Assembly: GCF_017309955.1 (NCBI RefSeq)
Contig: NZ_CP021248.1
Location: forward strand, 496,001 to 560,000
Source of the DNA: Novosphingobium sp. KA1
GTDB lineage: Bacteria; Pseudomonadota; Alphaproteobacteria; Sphingomonadales; Sphingomonadaceae
DNA length: 64,000 bases
Direction of reading: 5' to 3'
Shown: one piece after another, positions 42,011 through 49,952 of the stretch
Numbering within the stretch: position 1 is the stretch's first letter
Layout of the letters: each line of letters opens with the position of its first letter
The notes under the pieces: model-generated
Seen by the model: the letters and a program-made list of their open reading frames with translations, nothing else
What the model was told of the DNA's origin: nothing
Databases searched by the model: none
Program-made: the position numbers and the translations under genes

Positions 42011-43048
42011 TTATTTCGTCAGTACGAGCCTGTCTGATCCTTGATTTTCAACAATAAGACCGAGCGCGCGGGCAAGATGCTTCGCCACACTTTCGGGGTT
42101 GCGGATATGCAGCTCCGCACTCACCCGCATTGCGGCAACTTCTGGAGAAGCTGCCACCAGCTTGACGTCGGAATAGAGGTTCACCTCGGCGAGGATCACA
42201 CTAACGGCCTCATCGTCATAGCTCTTCACGCCGATTGTCCATTGCTCGTCGTTGGCCGGTGCCGGTTCGGTGATAGCATTGCCGGTTACCGTGGGTGTGC
42301 CAGAGTAGCGTATACGTTCGCCTGGTTGAAGGTAGCTCTTCGCTACCGGCGCCGAGGGCTTGCGTGTCTCGCATGGCGGAGTGACTGCGACACGCCCTTC
42401 GTACAATACCACATTCATCTGGCAATGCGCGCGTCGTTCCACACCGAACCGCGTGCCGAGCGCTGTGGTAGTGCCGCCATCCGCAGTGACAGTGAAAGGG
42501 CGCGAAGCGTCATGAGCAACAGCGAAGATGGCGCGGCCATGATCGAGCGTAACGTCCCGGCGCTCTTCATGCATCCAGACAAGCAAGCGGCTATCGGTAT
42601 CGAGTGTTACGACCGACCCATCGGCAAGCGTAATCGTCCTCACCTCGCCTTTCCGGGTGGTAAAGATCTGTGGCGCATCCTCGGTTTTCGCGCCTGACGA
42701 TGCAATTGGTGGCAGAGTGGAGGGCGAACGCACATTCTGCCCCAGCACGAAATGCGCTCCCAAAAGCAGGATGGCGGCCAGCGAAGCTGCGATCGCCAAC
42801 TTTGCCCAGGGCACGCGTGGGCGGCTCTCTCGTGGACTGCTGTTGTGCCGCTCGTGAACGTTCACGGATGCGGGATCAACGACGTTCGAGATCGCGGCAT
42901 AGGCAATGTCGAATTCCGCCTGATGTTCGGGCGACTGAGCGCACCAATGCATTGCGGCGGAGCGCAGCGCGGGATCCATGTGAACCTCCATCGCCCAGCG
43001 CCGAGCCTGTTGCTTGACAGTGAGCGAGCCCGGCTCTTCGTCGGTCAT
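42011..43048 (-). CDS. fecR: FecR-family anti-sigma/signal transducer
   Basis: A 345-aa inner-membrane protein starting MTDEEPGSLTVKQQARRWAM in an ATGA overlap with the sigma gene. The DUF4880-type N-terminus (WAMEVHMDPALRSAAMHWCA) is followed by one membrane segment (LAIAASLAAILLLGAHFVLG) and a periplasmic FecR domain (VRTITLADGSVVTLDTDSRL). A C-terminal secretin-like segment (ILAEVNLYSDVKLVAASPEV) contacts the receptor's STN domain. It passes the receptor signal to the FecI-type sigma factor. Confidence 0.92.
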   Translation of the reverse strand: MTDEEPGSLTVKQQARRWAMEVHMDPALRSAAMHWCAQSPEHQAEFDIAYAAISNVVDPASVNVHERHNSSPRESRPRVPWAKLAIAASLAAILLLGAHFVLGQNVRSPSTLPPIASSGAKTEDAPQIFTTRKGEVRTITLADGSVVTLDTDSRLLVWMHEERRDVTLDHGRAIFAVAHDASRPFTVTADGGTTTALGTRFGVERRAHCQMNVVLYEGRVAVTPPCETRKPSAPVAKSYLQPGERIRYSGTPTVTGNAITEPAPANDEQWTIGVKSYDDEAVSVILAEVNLYSDVKLVAASPEVAAMRVSAELHIRNPESVAKHLARALGLIVENQGSDRLVLTK

Positions 43049-43605
43049 CGGCTTTCCATCCTGTCCAGCAGATGGTCCAGCACCTTGAATATCTTCCTCT
43101 TCACCGCCCACTCATTCAGTCCCTTAAGCCGACCGATTTCGCGAAAGCTATATCCTTCCACACGGTTTAGCAGAAATAGTTCGCGGTCGAAGGGGTCCAG
43201 TGCTTCCAGCAATTGCTCGCAAAAGGCGATGTCGTCACGCGCTGTGAGGATGCGGAGCGGGTCGAACGGGGTCGGGAGATCTTCAGCATCCGACAAGGGG
43301 CTTTTCAGATTATCGACGCGCGTTGACGACAGATCGGCCCGGTCGCGCAGCAAGTTCGTGGCGATCCGGCGTAGGTAGGCCTGCGGTGTCGTAAGCATTT
43401 TTGCCGTGCCGCTCCGGAGGAAACGGAAGAAGGTTTCCTGAGCGAGCTCGTCCGCTTCTGCATGGGGAACCGAGTTGCGGTGGAAATAGCGGACCAGCCA
43501 CCGGGTCTCCTCGCGGTACAGCCGGACGATCACATCATCGCCGCGATCTTCGAATTCCTGACCCGCATCGGTAGCGGCGTGGCCTTCACCGGGCATGACG
43601 GCCAT
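43045..43605 (-). CDS. fecI: FecI-type ECF sigma factor
   Basis: A 186-aa sigma factor with region 2 (RYFHRNSVPHAEADELAQET, FFRFLRSG) and region 4 (LFLLNRVEGYSFREIGRLKG, then LNEWAVKRKIFKVLDHL). It is the first gene of a fecI-fecR-receptor-isopeptidase transcript. Activation by the periplasmic signal should raise receptor and isopeptidase levels. A start three codons later (MPGEGHAAT) is also possible. Confidence 0.92.
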   Translation of the reverse strand: MAVMPGEGHAATDAGQEFEDRGDDVIVRLYREETRWLVRYFHRNSVPHAEADELAQETFFRFLRSGTAKMLTTPQAYLRRIATNLLRDRADLSSTRVDNLKSPLSDAEDLPTPFDPLRILTARDDIAFCEQLLEALDPFDRELFLLNRVEGYSFREIGRLKGLNEWAVKRKIFKVLDHLLDRMESR

Positions 43606-44171
43606 TTCGGTTCGAGAGACCGCGCCGATTGCCGGTCGAATAAGGGGGCGTTGCCAGCGCGGCGCTTGCGCCGCTGTGTTTTCCCGTCTGTCGTCTTGGC
43701 TCCATGCGTCGCACCTATGTCCACTCGGGGCGACGGCCGAAGCCGGATGTTGGAAACCTGCTTAGAGACAGGCGCATGCGCCTTTACCGTTGCCGGCTGG
43801 ACATACGCACATGCCACCCGGCCGTAAAAATCCGACCGAGTTCCTCTAAGTTGGGGTTTCCACGCCCCACTCCCGGCTTTTACGAGAGCAACCTCATTTG
43901 CACATGGAAGCCGTTGAGTGGCAAGAGGGAATTGACACCAGGTGCAATCAACAACGCCCTGCGCAGGGATCGAACGCCCGTCCGGCTGGCAGTTGGCGAT
44001 CTATCCGTGAACGAGGATCACACGTTCGCACGTTCATGCGCAGCGGACCTCAGCAAGCGATGTGCGTCGGTATACGGCAGTGCAGAACGGTGGGAATGAA
44101 TGCCAGGAGAACACACGATAATCAGTGGAGCTCTCACTGATCCTGGCGTGAATGCGGTGTCGGGAAGCTCG
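43606..44171. other. 566-bp gap between fecI and the quorum-sensing operon
   Basis: No convincing gene. It should hold the fecI promoter. Structured elements include GCGGCGC-TT-GCGCCGC at 43659-43674 followed by TGTGTTTT (a possible + strand terminator) and the nested repeat at 44102-44147 described separately. The two open frames of about 80-130 codons here have no protein-like pattern. Confidence 0.45.
44102..44147 (-). terminator. Nested inverted repeat after the luxI-phyH-wHTH operon
   Basis: ATCAGTG (44121-44127) and CACTGAT (44135-44141) form a 7-bp stem around GAGCTCT. GCCAGGA (44102-44108) and TCCTGGC (44141-44147) form an outer pair. It lies just past the last gene of the operon on the - strand. 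No clean U-run follows, so termination is likely but unproven. Confidence 0.5.
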
Positions 44172-44516
44172 TCAGTTTTTCAAAATATCTCCCAGCTCAT
44201 CCATAATGTGATCCATCCGGCACCGGGTCCTGTCCGATAGCGAAACAAGGCTTCGCCTCCGGTCCTCTGGATCGGCCTTACGGTCCAACATGCCCGCATC
44301 GATCATCTCCACTGTGCGGCGGAAGGCCGTCGCGGTTGAGAGCCCGGATGTCGCGGCGAGTGCCTTGAACCCCTCTCTCATCCCCTGCTCCCTCGCACGA
44401 TAGAGATCGATCACCATGAGCCATTCGGGCCATTGCCGCCTTTCGAGCCCGAGCTTGAGCTCGGCCAGGCGGTGCTGCTGCTTGAGCGCTTCGCAGATGC
44501 GCTGTCGCTGATCCAT
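44172..44516 (-). CDS. Winged-helix regulator (MarR-like), last gene of luxI operon
   Basis: A 114-aa protein with a central winged HTH (REGFKALAATSGLSTATAFR, RTVEMIDAGMLDRKADPEDR) and a wing ending RRRSLVSLSDRTR, as in MarR-type regulators. It starts 5 bp after the phyH stop, so it belongs to the luxI-phyH transcript. It may fine-tune the quorum-sensing output. Confidence 0.75.
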   Translation of the reverse strand: MDQRQRICEALKQQHRLAELKLGLERRQWPEWLMVIDLYRAREQGMREGFKALAATSGLSTATAFRRTVEMIDAGMLDRKADPEDRRRSLVSLSDRTRCRMDHIMDELGDILKN

Positions 44517-44521
44517 GGCGC

Positions 44522-45442
44522 TTACCCAGCCCTGGTCCGAAGTGGGGCGGGGGCAACCGGCAGGAGCCCCGACCGATAGTCGGCGATCAGCGCCTCCTGA
44601 TCCGGGCGAAGCATGTCGATTGCGCCGATCGGGCCGTTCTGCGCTTCATCCAGCAGCAGCGAGGGGCAGCGGCCCTCATAAGTGCCGAGGTTAGGCCGAT
44701 GGGCGCGGTAGCCGGCAAGGCCCATCACATCGCGCGGCAGTGTGCGAGCGACATGTGGCGGATAGGCAAGCCACGGCAGTTCGTAAGGCTTGAGCCACCC
44801 GAGGCTGTAACTGATGATCATCCCGCGTCGCGGCGTCGCAGTCACGTTGGCCCCGCCTGCATGCAGGGTGGATCCGAGGAACAGCAGGGCATCACCTGGC
44901 TCCATTTCTGCAGGAACAGCTCCCTCCATGCCGATGAAGATTTCGTCCTGGCGCCGATGACTGCCCGGCCAGACCAGCGTTGCGCCATTCTCGGCTGTAT
45001 AAGCAGAAAAAGGCCACATCACGTTGAGCAGATATTCAACGCCTGGCACATGGATAGGCCACATGTCCTGGTCTCGGTGTGGCGGCTGGGCAAGACCGCC
45101 CGGTTCAATCTCGATCGCCTGGGTGAGGTTGAGCTGGATCATATCGCACCAGGGCCGGAGAATTCGCTCGGCAAGACCGTGGATAAGCGGATCGAGAACG
45201 AAACCGGGAGTGCGCGGCGAGCGGTGCAGAAGCCCATGAAACCGCCGCGTCGTGTCGCCGTAGAAGGGCCCCTGCGAGAGCGGTGTGGTTTCGAAACCGG
45301 CCCGCAGATCATCGCCCAGCTTTTCGACCAGAAGCCGCGGCGCGGCACCGCGAACGATGCAATAGCCGTCCCGGTCGAGTTGATCGCCATAGTGCTCGAT
45401 GTCCCGCTGCAGGCCGTCGATAGCAATGAGGGTCATGGCCAT
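44522..45442 (-). CDS. Phytanoyl-CoA dioxygenase family (PhyH) enzyme
   Basis: A 306-aa 2-oxoglutarate/Fe(II) oxygenase. Iron ligands are H122 and D124 (QPPHRDQDMWPIHVPG) and H194 (GSTLHAGGANVT); R205/R206 (TPRRGMIISYSLGWLK) supplies the 2-oxoglutarate-binding Arg. A GGGAG site precedes the start, and it follows luxI by 6 bp. PhyH genes are a recurrent companion of luxI in sphingomonads. It may modify the signal or make a signal-controlled metabolite; neither is shown. Confidence 0.88.
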   Translation of the reverse strand: MAMTLIAIDGLQRDIEHYGDQLDRDGYCIVRGAAPRLLVEKLGDDLRAGFETTPLSQGPFYGDTTRRFHGLLHRSPRTPGFVLDPLIHGLAERILRPWCDMIQLNLTQAIEIEPGGLAQPPHRDQDMWPIHVPGVEYLLNVMWPFSAYTAENGATLVWPGSHRRQDEIFIGMEGAVPAEMEPGDALLFLGSTLHAGGANVTATPRRGMIISYSLGWLKPYELPWLAYPPHVARTLPRDVMGLAGYRAHRPNLGTYEGRCPSLLLDEAQNGPIGAIDMLRPDQEALIADYRSGLLPVAPAPLRTRAG

Positions 45443-45448
45443 CTCCCT

Positions 45449-46075
45449 TCAGGCGGCTTCGCGATCGATCGCGGCGGTGGGGAGGATGCGCATCGGAACG
45501 TGGGTTCCGGCCGCCCGCAACTTGGCAGGCGTGTCGGCATCGATTTCGATGAGGAGGGCGCCGGTCGGCAGACCCGCGATCATCTGCGGTATGCCCAGTG
45601 GCCGAACCGTCCAGCCCAGCGAGAGGATCTGGCTGAGCCAGCTGGAATCGGCAACGCAGCTATACCCGGCGATGCCGCGCTGGAGGGCGAACTGAACCAC
45701 TGCTGTCGCGAGCGCATTGCGGACTTCCAGCCTCCTGGCGGCCCGCAGGCCGCGCGAAAGGCATAGCCGGCTCAGTTCGAAGATTTGCGGGCCAACGGGC
45801 ACGCTTGCGTCGCATAGCGAAGGGAAGATCGTCCCCAGCACATGCGGACGGTTGCTGGGTAACAGGCGGATGGATCCCTCATGGGCGCCGCTGTCGTCGC
45901 TGGCGACGATGTAGATCGCGTGGTCATCATCGAACTGGTCGATTTCGAACGCTTCGGCGACCACCGGGACGTCCCAGCCTAGCAGGTCCACGAACACCCG
46001 CTTGCGCGCATGATGCATGGCGTCGAGAACCGGGTTGGCGCCCGGTGGTTCGTGTCCTTCGAATATCCGGATCAT
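45449..46075 (-). CDS. Acyl-homoserine-lactone synthase (LuxI family)
   Basis: A 208-aa synthase starting MIRIFEGHEPPGANPVLDAM at 46075. The family's invariant residues are all present at the usual numbers: R24, F28, W34, E44, D46, D49, R70, E100 and R103 (IFELSRLCLSRG). It makes an N-acyl-homoserine lactone from SAM and an acyl carrier protein. Its ribosome site (GGGAG) lies inside a 12-bp inverted repeat. A longer frame upstream is open, but that would place the repeat inside the gene. Confidence 0.93.
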   Translation of the reverse strand: MIRIFEGHEPPGANPVLDAMHHARKRVFVDLLGWDVPVVAEAFEIDQFDDDHAIYIVASDDSGAHEGSIRLLPSNRPHVLGTIFPSLCDASVPVGPQIFELSRLCLSRGLRAARRLEVRNALATAVVQFALQRGIAGYSCVADSSWLSQILSLGWTVRPLGIPQMIAGLPTGALLIEIDADTPAKLRAAGTHVPMRILPTAAIDREAA

Positions 46076-46077
46076 GG

Positions 46078-46116
46078 TGATGCTCCCTGTCTGGCCGGAA
46101 TCGGCAGGGAGCATCA
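46078..46116 (-). promoter_or_regulatory. Inverted repeat covering the luxI ribosome-binding site
   Basis: On the + strand TGATGCTCCCTG at 46078-46089 and CAGGGAGCATCA at 46105-46116 are perfect 12-bp reverse complements with a 15-base loop. In the luxI message the 3' arm contains the GGGAG ribosome site and ends two bases before the ATG. Folding would hide that site. The arm spacing does not fit a normal lux box. Confidence 0.7.
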
Positions 46117-46162
46117 TCGGTGTGAGGGACACCGCGAGTCTGTACCCGGAACTGGGACTTGA

Positions 46163-46918
46163 TCAGTGCATCGAGAGCAACTCGGGGTACGTGACGATGC
46201 CGTCGAACAGGGCGCGTGCTATCAGATTGTTGCGCTGGATATTTCCATAGGCCCGCATGATCCGCTTGGCATATTCATGCGTCGTATGTTCCGAGAGGTG
46301 CAGGATGTCCGCGATCTCGCCATAGGTCTTGCCGCGCCCGAGCAGGATCAACACTTCTCGCTCTCGGGGTTTGAGCTTGGGCGGCGCTGGAAGTTCAAGA
46401 CCTGCCCGGAGCCTTACGACGCGCCGCATCGCCTCAAAGGCAAAGGACACCGCGAAGAAGGCGGCGGGCATCGCCTCGGATAGCACGGTTTCGAGGCGTG
46501 AGGTGGCGAAAGTGCAGCTTCCGGCATATTCGCCGGGGAGGTGCATCGGTACCGTGTAACCACCGCGCAAGTTCCGCTTCGCACCCTGTTCGAAGATGTA
46601 GCGCTGACGCGGCGTGAGCGTTTCCAGCATCCGGGGGTTGGGCCAGAGGAAGCCGGTGTTCCGCCCGTCGCACGAGATCTGGACCGGGTCATCAAGGAAA
46701 TATTGCCCGCTTATGATCTCATTCAGCCAGTCGCTGTCGTAATTGGTGAGGCCATAAGCGCCGATCGGCGGGTGTAGCAGATCGACATGATGGCTGATCG
46801 CGAACCGGTCGAATCCCAAAACGAATGTCAGGCGATCAAGGGCCTCATAGACCCGGTTATCGTCTGACGTCTCCCCCAGAATACTGACTACCTGTTTGTA
46901 GTCGTCCCTGTCGAACAT
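46163..46918 (-). CDS. LuxR-family quorum-sensing regulator
   Basis: A 251-aa protein with an N-terminal autoinducer-binding domain (LGFDRFAISHHVDLLHPPIG, NYDSDWLNEIISGQYFLDDP) and a C-terminal GerE HTH (LKPREREVLILLGRGKTYGE, IADILHLSEHTTHEYAKRIM). It starts after AAGGAG at 7 bp. It precedes luxI on the same strand with 87 bp between them and is the likely receptor of the signal made by it. Confidence 0.92.
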   Translation of the reverse strand: MFDRDDYKQVVSILGETSDDNRVYEALDRLTFVLGFDRFAISHHVDLLHPPIGAYGLTNYDSDWLNEIISGQYFLDDPVQISCDGRNTGFLWPNPRMLETLTPRQRYIFEQGAKRNLRGGYTVPMHLPGEYAGSCTFATSRLETVLSEAMPAAFFAVSFAFEAMRRVVRLRAGLELPAPPKLKPREREVLILLGRGKTYGEIADILHLSEHTTHEYAKRIMRAYGNIQRNNLIARALFDGIVTYPELLSMH

Positions 46919-47092
46919 CGTATGTCTCCTTAATTCATGTTCGGAAATTTCCTTTCAACGCATCCATTGGTCGCGTCATGTTCGGCGTTATGTTTGAGGG
47001 CGAACGTCATATTTTCGGCGTCTCGCGAAGTGGAGCGGGAGGAGGAAGGCAGATGATCTGTAGTTTTCCTCAATTTCAGCGTGGAACCCGCC

Positions 47093-47371
47093 ATGCCCAC
47101 AAAAAAAGTCCTGACCGCGTTTCGCGAACTTCTTCGTCGTGCGTGTGGTGCGCATACCCGTTGGCAACGCAAACGGCAGCTTGCGCGCCATACCCGCAAG
47201 CTTGAAGCGATACTGCGCGAAGAGCCGCCCTATGTCGCCGAGGCCGTCGACCTCTTTTTCCGCCAGAAACAGCCTGTCCCCGTCATTGCGGCGACACTCG
47301 GCATCGACGCCGAAGAGGTCCGGGACGCGCTTCTTCGTATTGTCGAACACTTCGAAGAGGACGTGCATTGA
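47093..47371 (+). CDS. Small sigma-like HTH protein (92 aa)
   Basis: Starting MPTKKVLTAFRELLRRACGA; a GTG at 47081 would add four residues. The second half (EAVDLFFRQKQPVPVIAATL, GIDAEEVRDALLRIVEHFEE) looks like a sigma region-4-type helix-turn-helix. The N-terminus is basic. It is divergent from luxR, with about 175 bp between starts. Probably a DNA-binding accessory regulator of the quorum-sensing locus; no named family is recognised. Confidence 0.6.
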   Translation: MPTKKVLTAFRELLRRACGAHTRWQRKRQLARHTRKLEAILREEPPYVAEAVDLFFRQKQPVPVIAATLGIDAEEVRDALLRIVEHFEEDVH

Positions 47372-47508
47372 TATGTCCATCTGCCTTCCGGGTTCTGGAG
47401 CAAGGCTCAGCCAATCCGCCGGACCAGCGTATCGCGCAGCGCAGCCCCTGATTGTGGATTGTCCAGCCCCCGGCCCGCAGAGCGCGCAGCGGATTGGAGA
47501 GATGAGCA

Positions 47509-48141
47509 TCATTTCAGCCACCCCGCCTCGCGAAAGCTCACAATCCCGCGGCGCGCGACGACGAGATGATCATGCACGACGATGCCGAAACACCGGGCGG
47601 CGCTCGCTATCTTCTCCGTAAGATCCCGATCCGACCGCGACGGTGCGGGCGATCCTGACGGATGATTATGCGCGAGAAGGATGGCCGTGGCGTCCAGCTC
47701 AAGGCATCGCTTGAGGATTTCACGTGGCCAGACCTGAACACCGGAAACAGACCCGATCCCCATGACCTCGTCGGCGATCAGTTCGTTACCTGCGTTCAAA
47801 AACAACACGCGAAAATGCTCGACCCGCTCATAGGCCATGTTGCCGCGCAGATAGTCGTGAAGGGTCTGATCGCTCGACAATATCGGTCGCCGGATCAGGG
47901 CGGACCACAGCATCTGCTTCAGCACGCGCTGGAAGCAGCGGAATGTTCGCTCGACATCCATGGCGTGGTCGAGCAACTCGATCCGCTCGGCCGGACACGC
48001 CGCCAGCGCGCCACCCAGTGACCCGAACCGGGTGAAGAGGCGATCGGCCAGTTCGCGGGCCCGGTTCGGGCGGGTGAGCTCGATCAGCTCTTCCAGGGCG
48101 CGTCGGCACCCCGGCGCTTCAGCCGGTCCTGATGACGCCAT
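47509..48141 (-). CDS. radC: RadC-like JAB/MPN domain protein
   Basis: A 210-aa protein starting MASSGPAEAPGCRRALEELI at 48141. The N-terminal helical part (HhH-like, FTRFGSLGGALAACPAERIE) is followed by the JAB/MPN domain with the metal motif HNHPSGSPAPSRSD and a C-terminal FGIVVHDHLVVARRGIVSFR. RadC-like proteins are common on mobile elements; despite the name, no repair role is established. It overlaps the membrane-protein gene upstream by 58 bp. Confidence 0.9.
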   Translation of the reverse strand: MASSGPAEAPGCRRALEELIELTRPNRARELADRLFTRFGSLGGALAACPAERIELLDHAMDVERTFRCFQRVLKQMLWSALIRRPILSSDQTLHDYLRGNMAYERVEHFRVLFLNAGNELIADEVMGIGSVSGVQVWPREILKRCLELDATAILLAHNHPSGSPAPSRSDRDLTEKIASAARCFGIVVHDHLVVARRGIVSFREAGWLK

Positions 48142-48539
48142 GTCGCGGCGATCAGCACGATCTGCGCCAGCCAGCTCCATACCGCTATCGCATGCATGTA
48201 AGCGCGCGGCACAACATTCGGCACTGTCTGCAGCATGACATGGAGGATGACCTCGTCCGCCAGCATGGCTGCGACCCACATCGGCCAGAAGCGATTGCTC
48301 CGAAGGGATAGCCATAGGAATATTCCCAGGATAGCCAGGTCGGTCAGAAGAATACCTGTCTCGACGTGCTCGAAGCGGTGAATAGCGGGCGATGCAGCCA
48401 GAACGCTGAGACCGGCGCCTCCAAGCAGGGTCGCCGCCCCGATCTGCTCGGGACGGCCCCCTTTCACGAACGCATAGCCGCTGCTGACGACCAGCAGAGC
48501 GGAGAACAGGATTTGTCTCGTCATGACCCATGGCAACAT
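48084..48539 (-). CDS. Predicted integral membrane protein
   Basis: About 151 aa from MLPWVMTRQILFSALLVVSS, with four or five hydrophobic segments (ILFSALLVVSSGYAFVKGG; ATLLGGAGLSVLAASP; GILLTDLAILGIFLWLSLRS; MWVAAMLADEVILHVMLQTV; IAVWSWLAQIVLIAATWRHQ). A start five codons later (MTRQ) is also possible and no strong ribosome site helps. No family is recognised. It shares sequence with radC over 58 bp. Confidence 0.6.
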   Translation of the reverse strand: MLPWVMTRQILFSALLVVSSGYAFVKGGRPEQIGAATLLGGAGLSVLAASPAIHRFEHVETGILLTDLAILGIFLWLSLRSNRFWPMWVAAMLADEVILHVMLQTVPNVVPRAYMHAIAVWSWLAQIVLIAATWRHQDRLKRRGADAPWKS

Positions 48540-48576
48540 GATTCGTGAAAGCTCGTCAATCACGAGACGCGGGCGA

Positions 48577-48921
48577 TCAAACCGCCCGCAGGTGCTGGCC
48601 GGCGGGCTCCGAGATAGCGCCCCTGACCTTGAGCAGGTCACCATAGCTCACCTCGGTCAGGCCCATGTCGTCGCTGGCCTGCTTGAGATTGGCGTGGGTC
48701 GCGACGATCCGTTCGCGCGTTTCGGCCACGAGCACCATGGCCGAGGCGGAACTGGCAAAGGCGTCCTGGCCGATGGCCGCCGAGAGACGGGCGTCCAGGC
48801 GAGCCAGGGGAAGGGCCGCATTCAGTTCGGCGATCCGGGCGGCGGCGATATCGAGGGCCGCTTCAGCGGCGAAGAGACGTTCAGCGACGTTTCGGGCGAT
48901 GGTTTGGCGTTGAGCGCGCAT
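48577..48921 (-). CDS. Unknown Ala-rich helical protein (114 aa)
   Basis: It begins MRAQRQTIARNVAERLFAAE and consists almost entirely of predicted amphipathic helix with Ala repeats (AALDIAAARIAELNAALPLA), then a short C-terminal region. A good GGAAGGAG site lies 5 bp before the ATG, so expression is likely. It looks cytoplasmic; no family is recognised. Confidence 0.6.
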   Translation of the reverse strand: MRAQRQTIARNVAERLFAAEAALDIAAARIAELNAALPLARLDARLSAAIGQDAFASSASAMVLVAETRERIVATHANLKQASDDMGLTEVSYGDLLKVRGAISEPAGQHLRAV

Positions 48922-48983
48922 GTTTGCTCCTTCCCATCCTCACGGACAGGTTCAAGAATAGGGGTTTTGGGATAGTTGCTGCC

Positions 48984-49559
48984 CTACTGGCTCACGAGAG
49001 TGTTGAGCGCCGAGAGCAGCGACACTGCGGATCCTATGATGACGAGCAACGCCGCCATCAGGAACACAAAGATGATCAGCGTATATGATCCGGTCAGGTC
49101 ATTGTCTTGCCTCCCTGCTGTACGGACGGGAGCCAGATCACGCAGGGCGCGTAACGAGCGAGCGCGGTTTCCATTGGCCAACGGCCGTTGTTCCTCCGCG
49201 AAGCTGTCGACTGCCTGCGCTACCTCGGTCTGTGTGTCCGTGGGTTCGTCAACACGGACATCAGGGCAGGAATCGCGGTTCTCGCCTAGGGGCAATAAAT
49301 GAGGGGGCAAAAAATGTTGGAATTCTGATGGGGCATTTTGTGCCTCCCAGGCCACGAACATCTGGGCTGCGACCCTGCGGGAAACCCCGCCCAATATCTG
49401 GCGCGCCTCGAATATGAGATTGTTCACGGTGCTGGGCGACAGACCCAGAATCAGGCCGATTTCCTTGGCGGAATAGCTTTTTGCCGCTTCGCGCAGGCAG
49501 TCGCCATGCCGCCGGCTGAGAAGCTTCATCTTGTCCGAATGGTCTGTAACCAAGGGCAT
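48984..49559 (-). CDS. Tail-anchored LuxR-type HTH regulator
   Basis: A 191-aa protein starting MPLVTDHSDKMKLLSRRHGD. The N-terminus is a GerE-type HTH (CLREAAKSYSAKEIGLILGL, SPSTVNNLIFEARQIL), followed by about 90 disordered, charged residues. A single C-terminal membrane segment (YTLIIFVFLMAALLVIIGSA) lies about 13 residues from the end. This puts the DNA-binding domain at the inner face of the membrane. It has no autoinducer or receiver domain, so how it senses is unknown. Confidence 0.78.
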   Translation of the reverse strand: MPLVTDHSDKMKLLSRRHGDCLREAAKSYSAKEIGLILGLSPSTVNNLIFEARQILGGVSRRVAAQMFVAWEAQNAPSEFQHFLPPHLLPLGENRDSCPDVRVDEPTDTQTEVAQAVDSFAEEQRPLANGNRARSLRALRDLAPVRTAGRQDNDLTGSYTLIIFVFLMAALLVIIGSAVSLLSALNTLVSQ

Positions 49560-49735
49560 TTCCCGTCGCCCTCCTCGGGCAATATGAAGTCGCACCTTTC
49601 CTGCTGCGCGTCGTATCCGATCTTCCGGCTATGCCTGCCGGTAACGGTGTCGAATTCGATCACATGCCGCTTCAGACTATACCTCTCCGATCCGCCTGGT
49701 GACAGGTCAAACAGGCGATTGGTCAAGGGAATCAA
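49526..49735 (-). CDS. Doubtful small protein upstream of the tail-anchored regulator (69 aa)
   Basis: A frame starting MIPLTNRLFDLSPGGSERYS with mixed composition, overlapping the start of the next gene by 34 bp. There is no clear ribosome site and no family. It may be chance. Confidence 0.25.
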   Translation of the reverse strand: MIPLTNRLFDLSPGGSERYSLKRHVIEFDTVTGRHSRKIGYDAQQERCDFILPEEGDGKCPWLQTIRTR

Positions 49736-49952
49736 CGATATGTAGCCTTAAGGCAACGGTAGACGGTTAAAATCTATTAACCCGGTTCGTACGGGCGACG
49801 ACTCGCTTTTTACGCCGACGTCAATTCGAGTCGGGCGCGAGCGGGATGCGGCGAAAGGGAGGGGGAGGGCGAATGGCGCACGAAACGAGGTATCGTCATG
49901 CGAAGCTCCCACTGGATGTCACCCGTTGCCGACATCCGCATATCCCCCGCCC
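49736..49952. other. Promoter region with purine tract before the toprim gene
   Basis: About 220 bp without a gene. It includes purine tract copy A (49851-49870), and is otherwise featureless to the eye. Confidence 0.4.
49851..49870 (+). repeat. Purine tract motif, copy A
   Basis: GCGAAAGGGAGGGGGAGGGC, 82 bp before the toprim gene start. Near-identical tracts precede parB, the strawberry-notch gene and the 161-aa gene. Confidence 0.6.

Noticed and set aside
43704..44140. Two + strand frames of 80-131 codons upstream of fecI
   Set aside because: Composition is not protein-like, there is no ribosome site, and they overlap each other in different frames.
46076..46162. A classical lux box between luxR and luxI
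   Set aside because: The only dyad there has 12-bp arms with a 15-base centre; a lux box is about 20 bp with arms much closer together.
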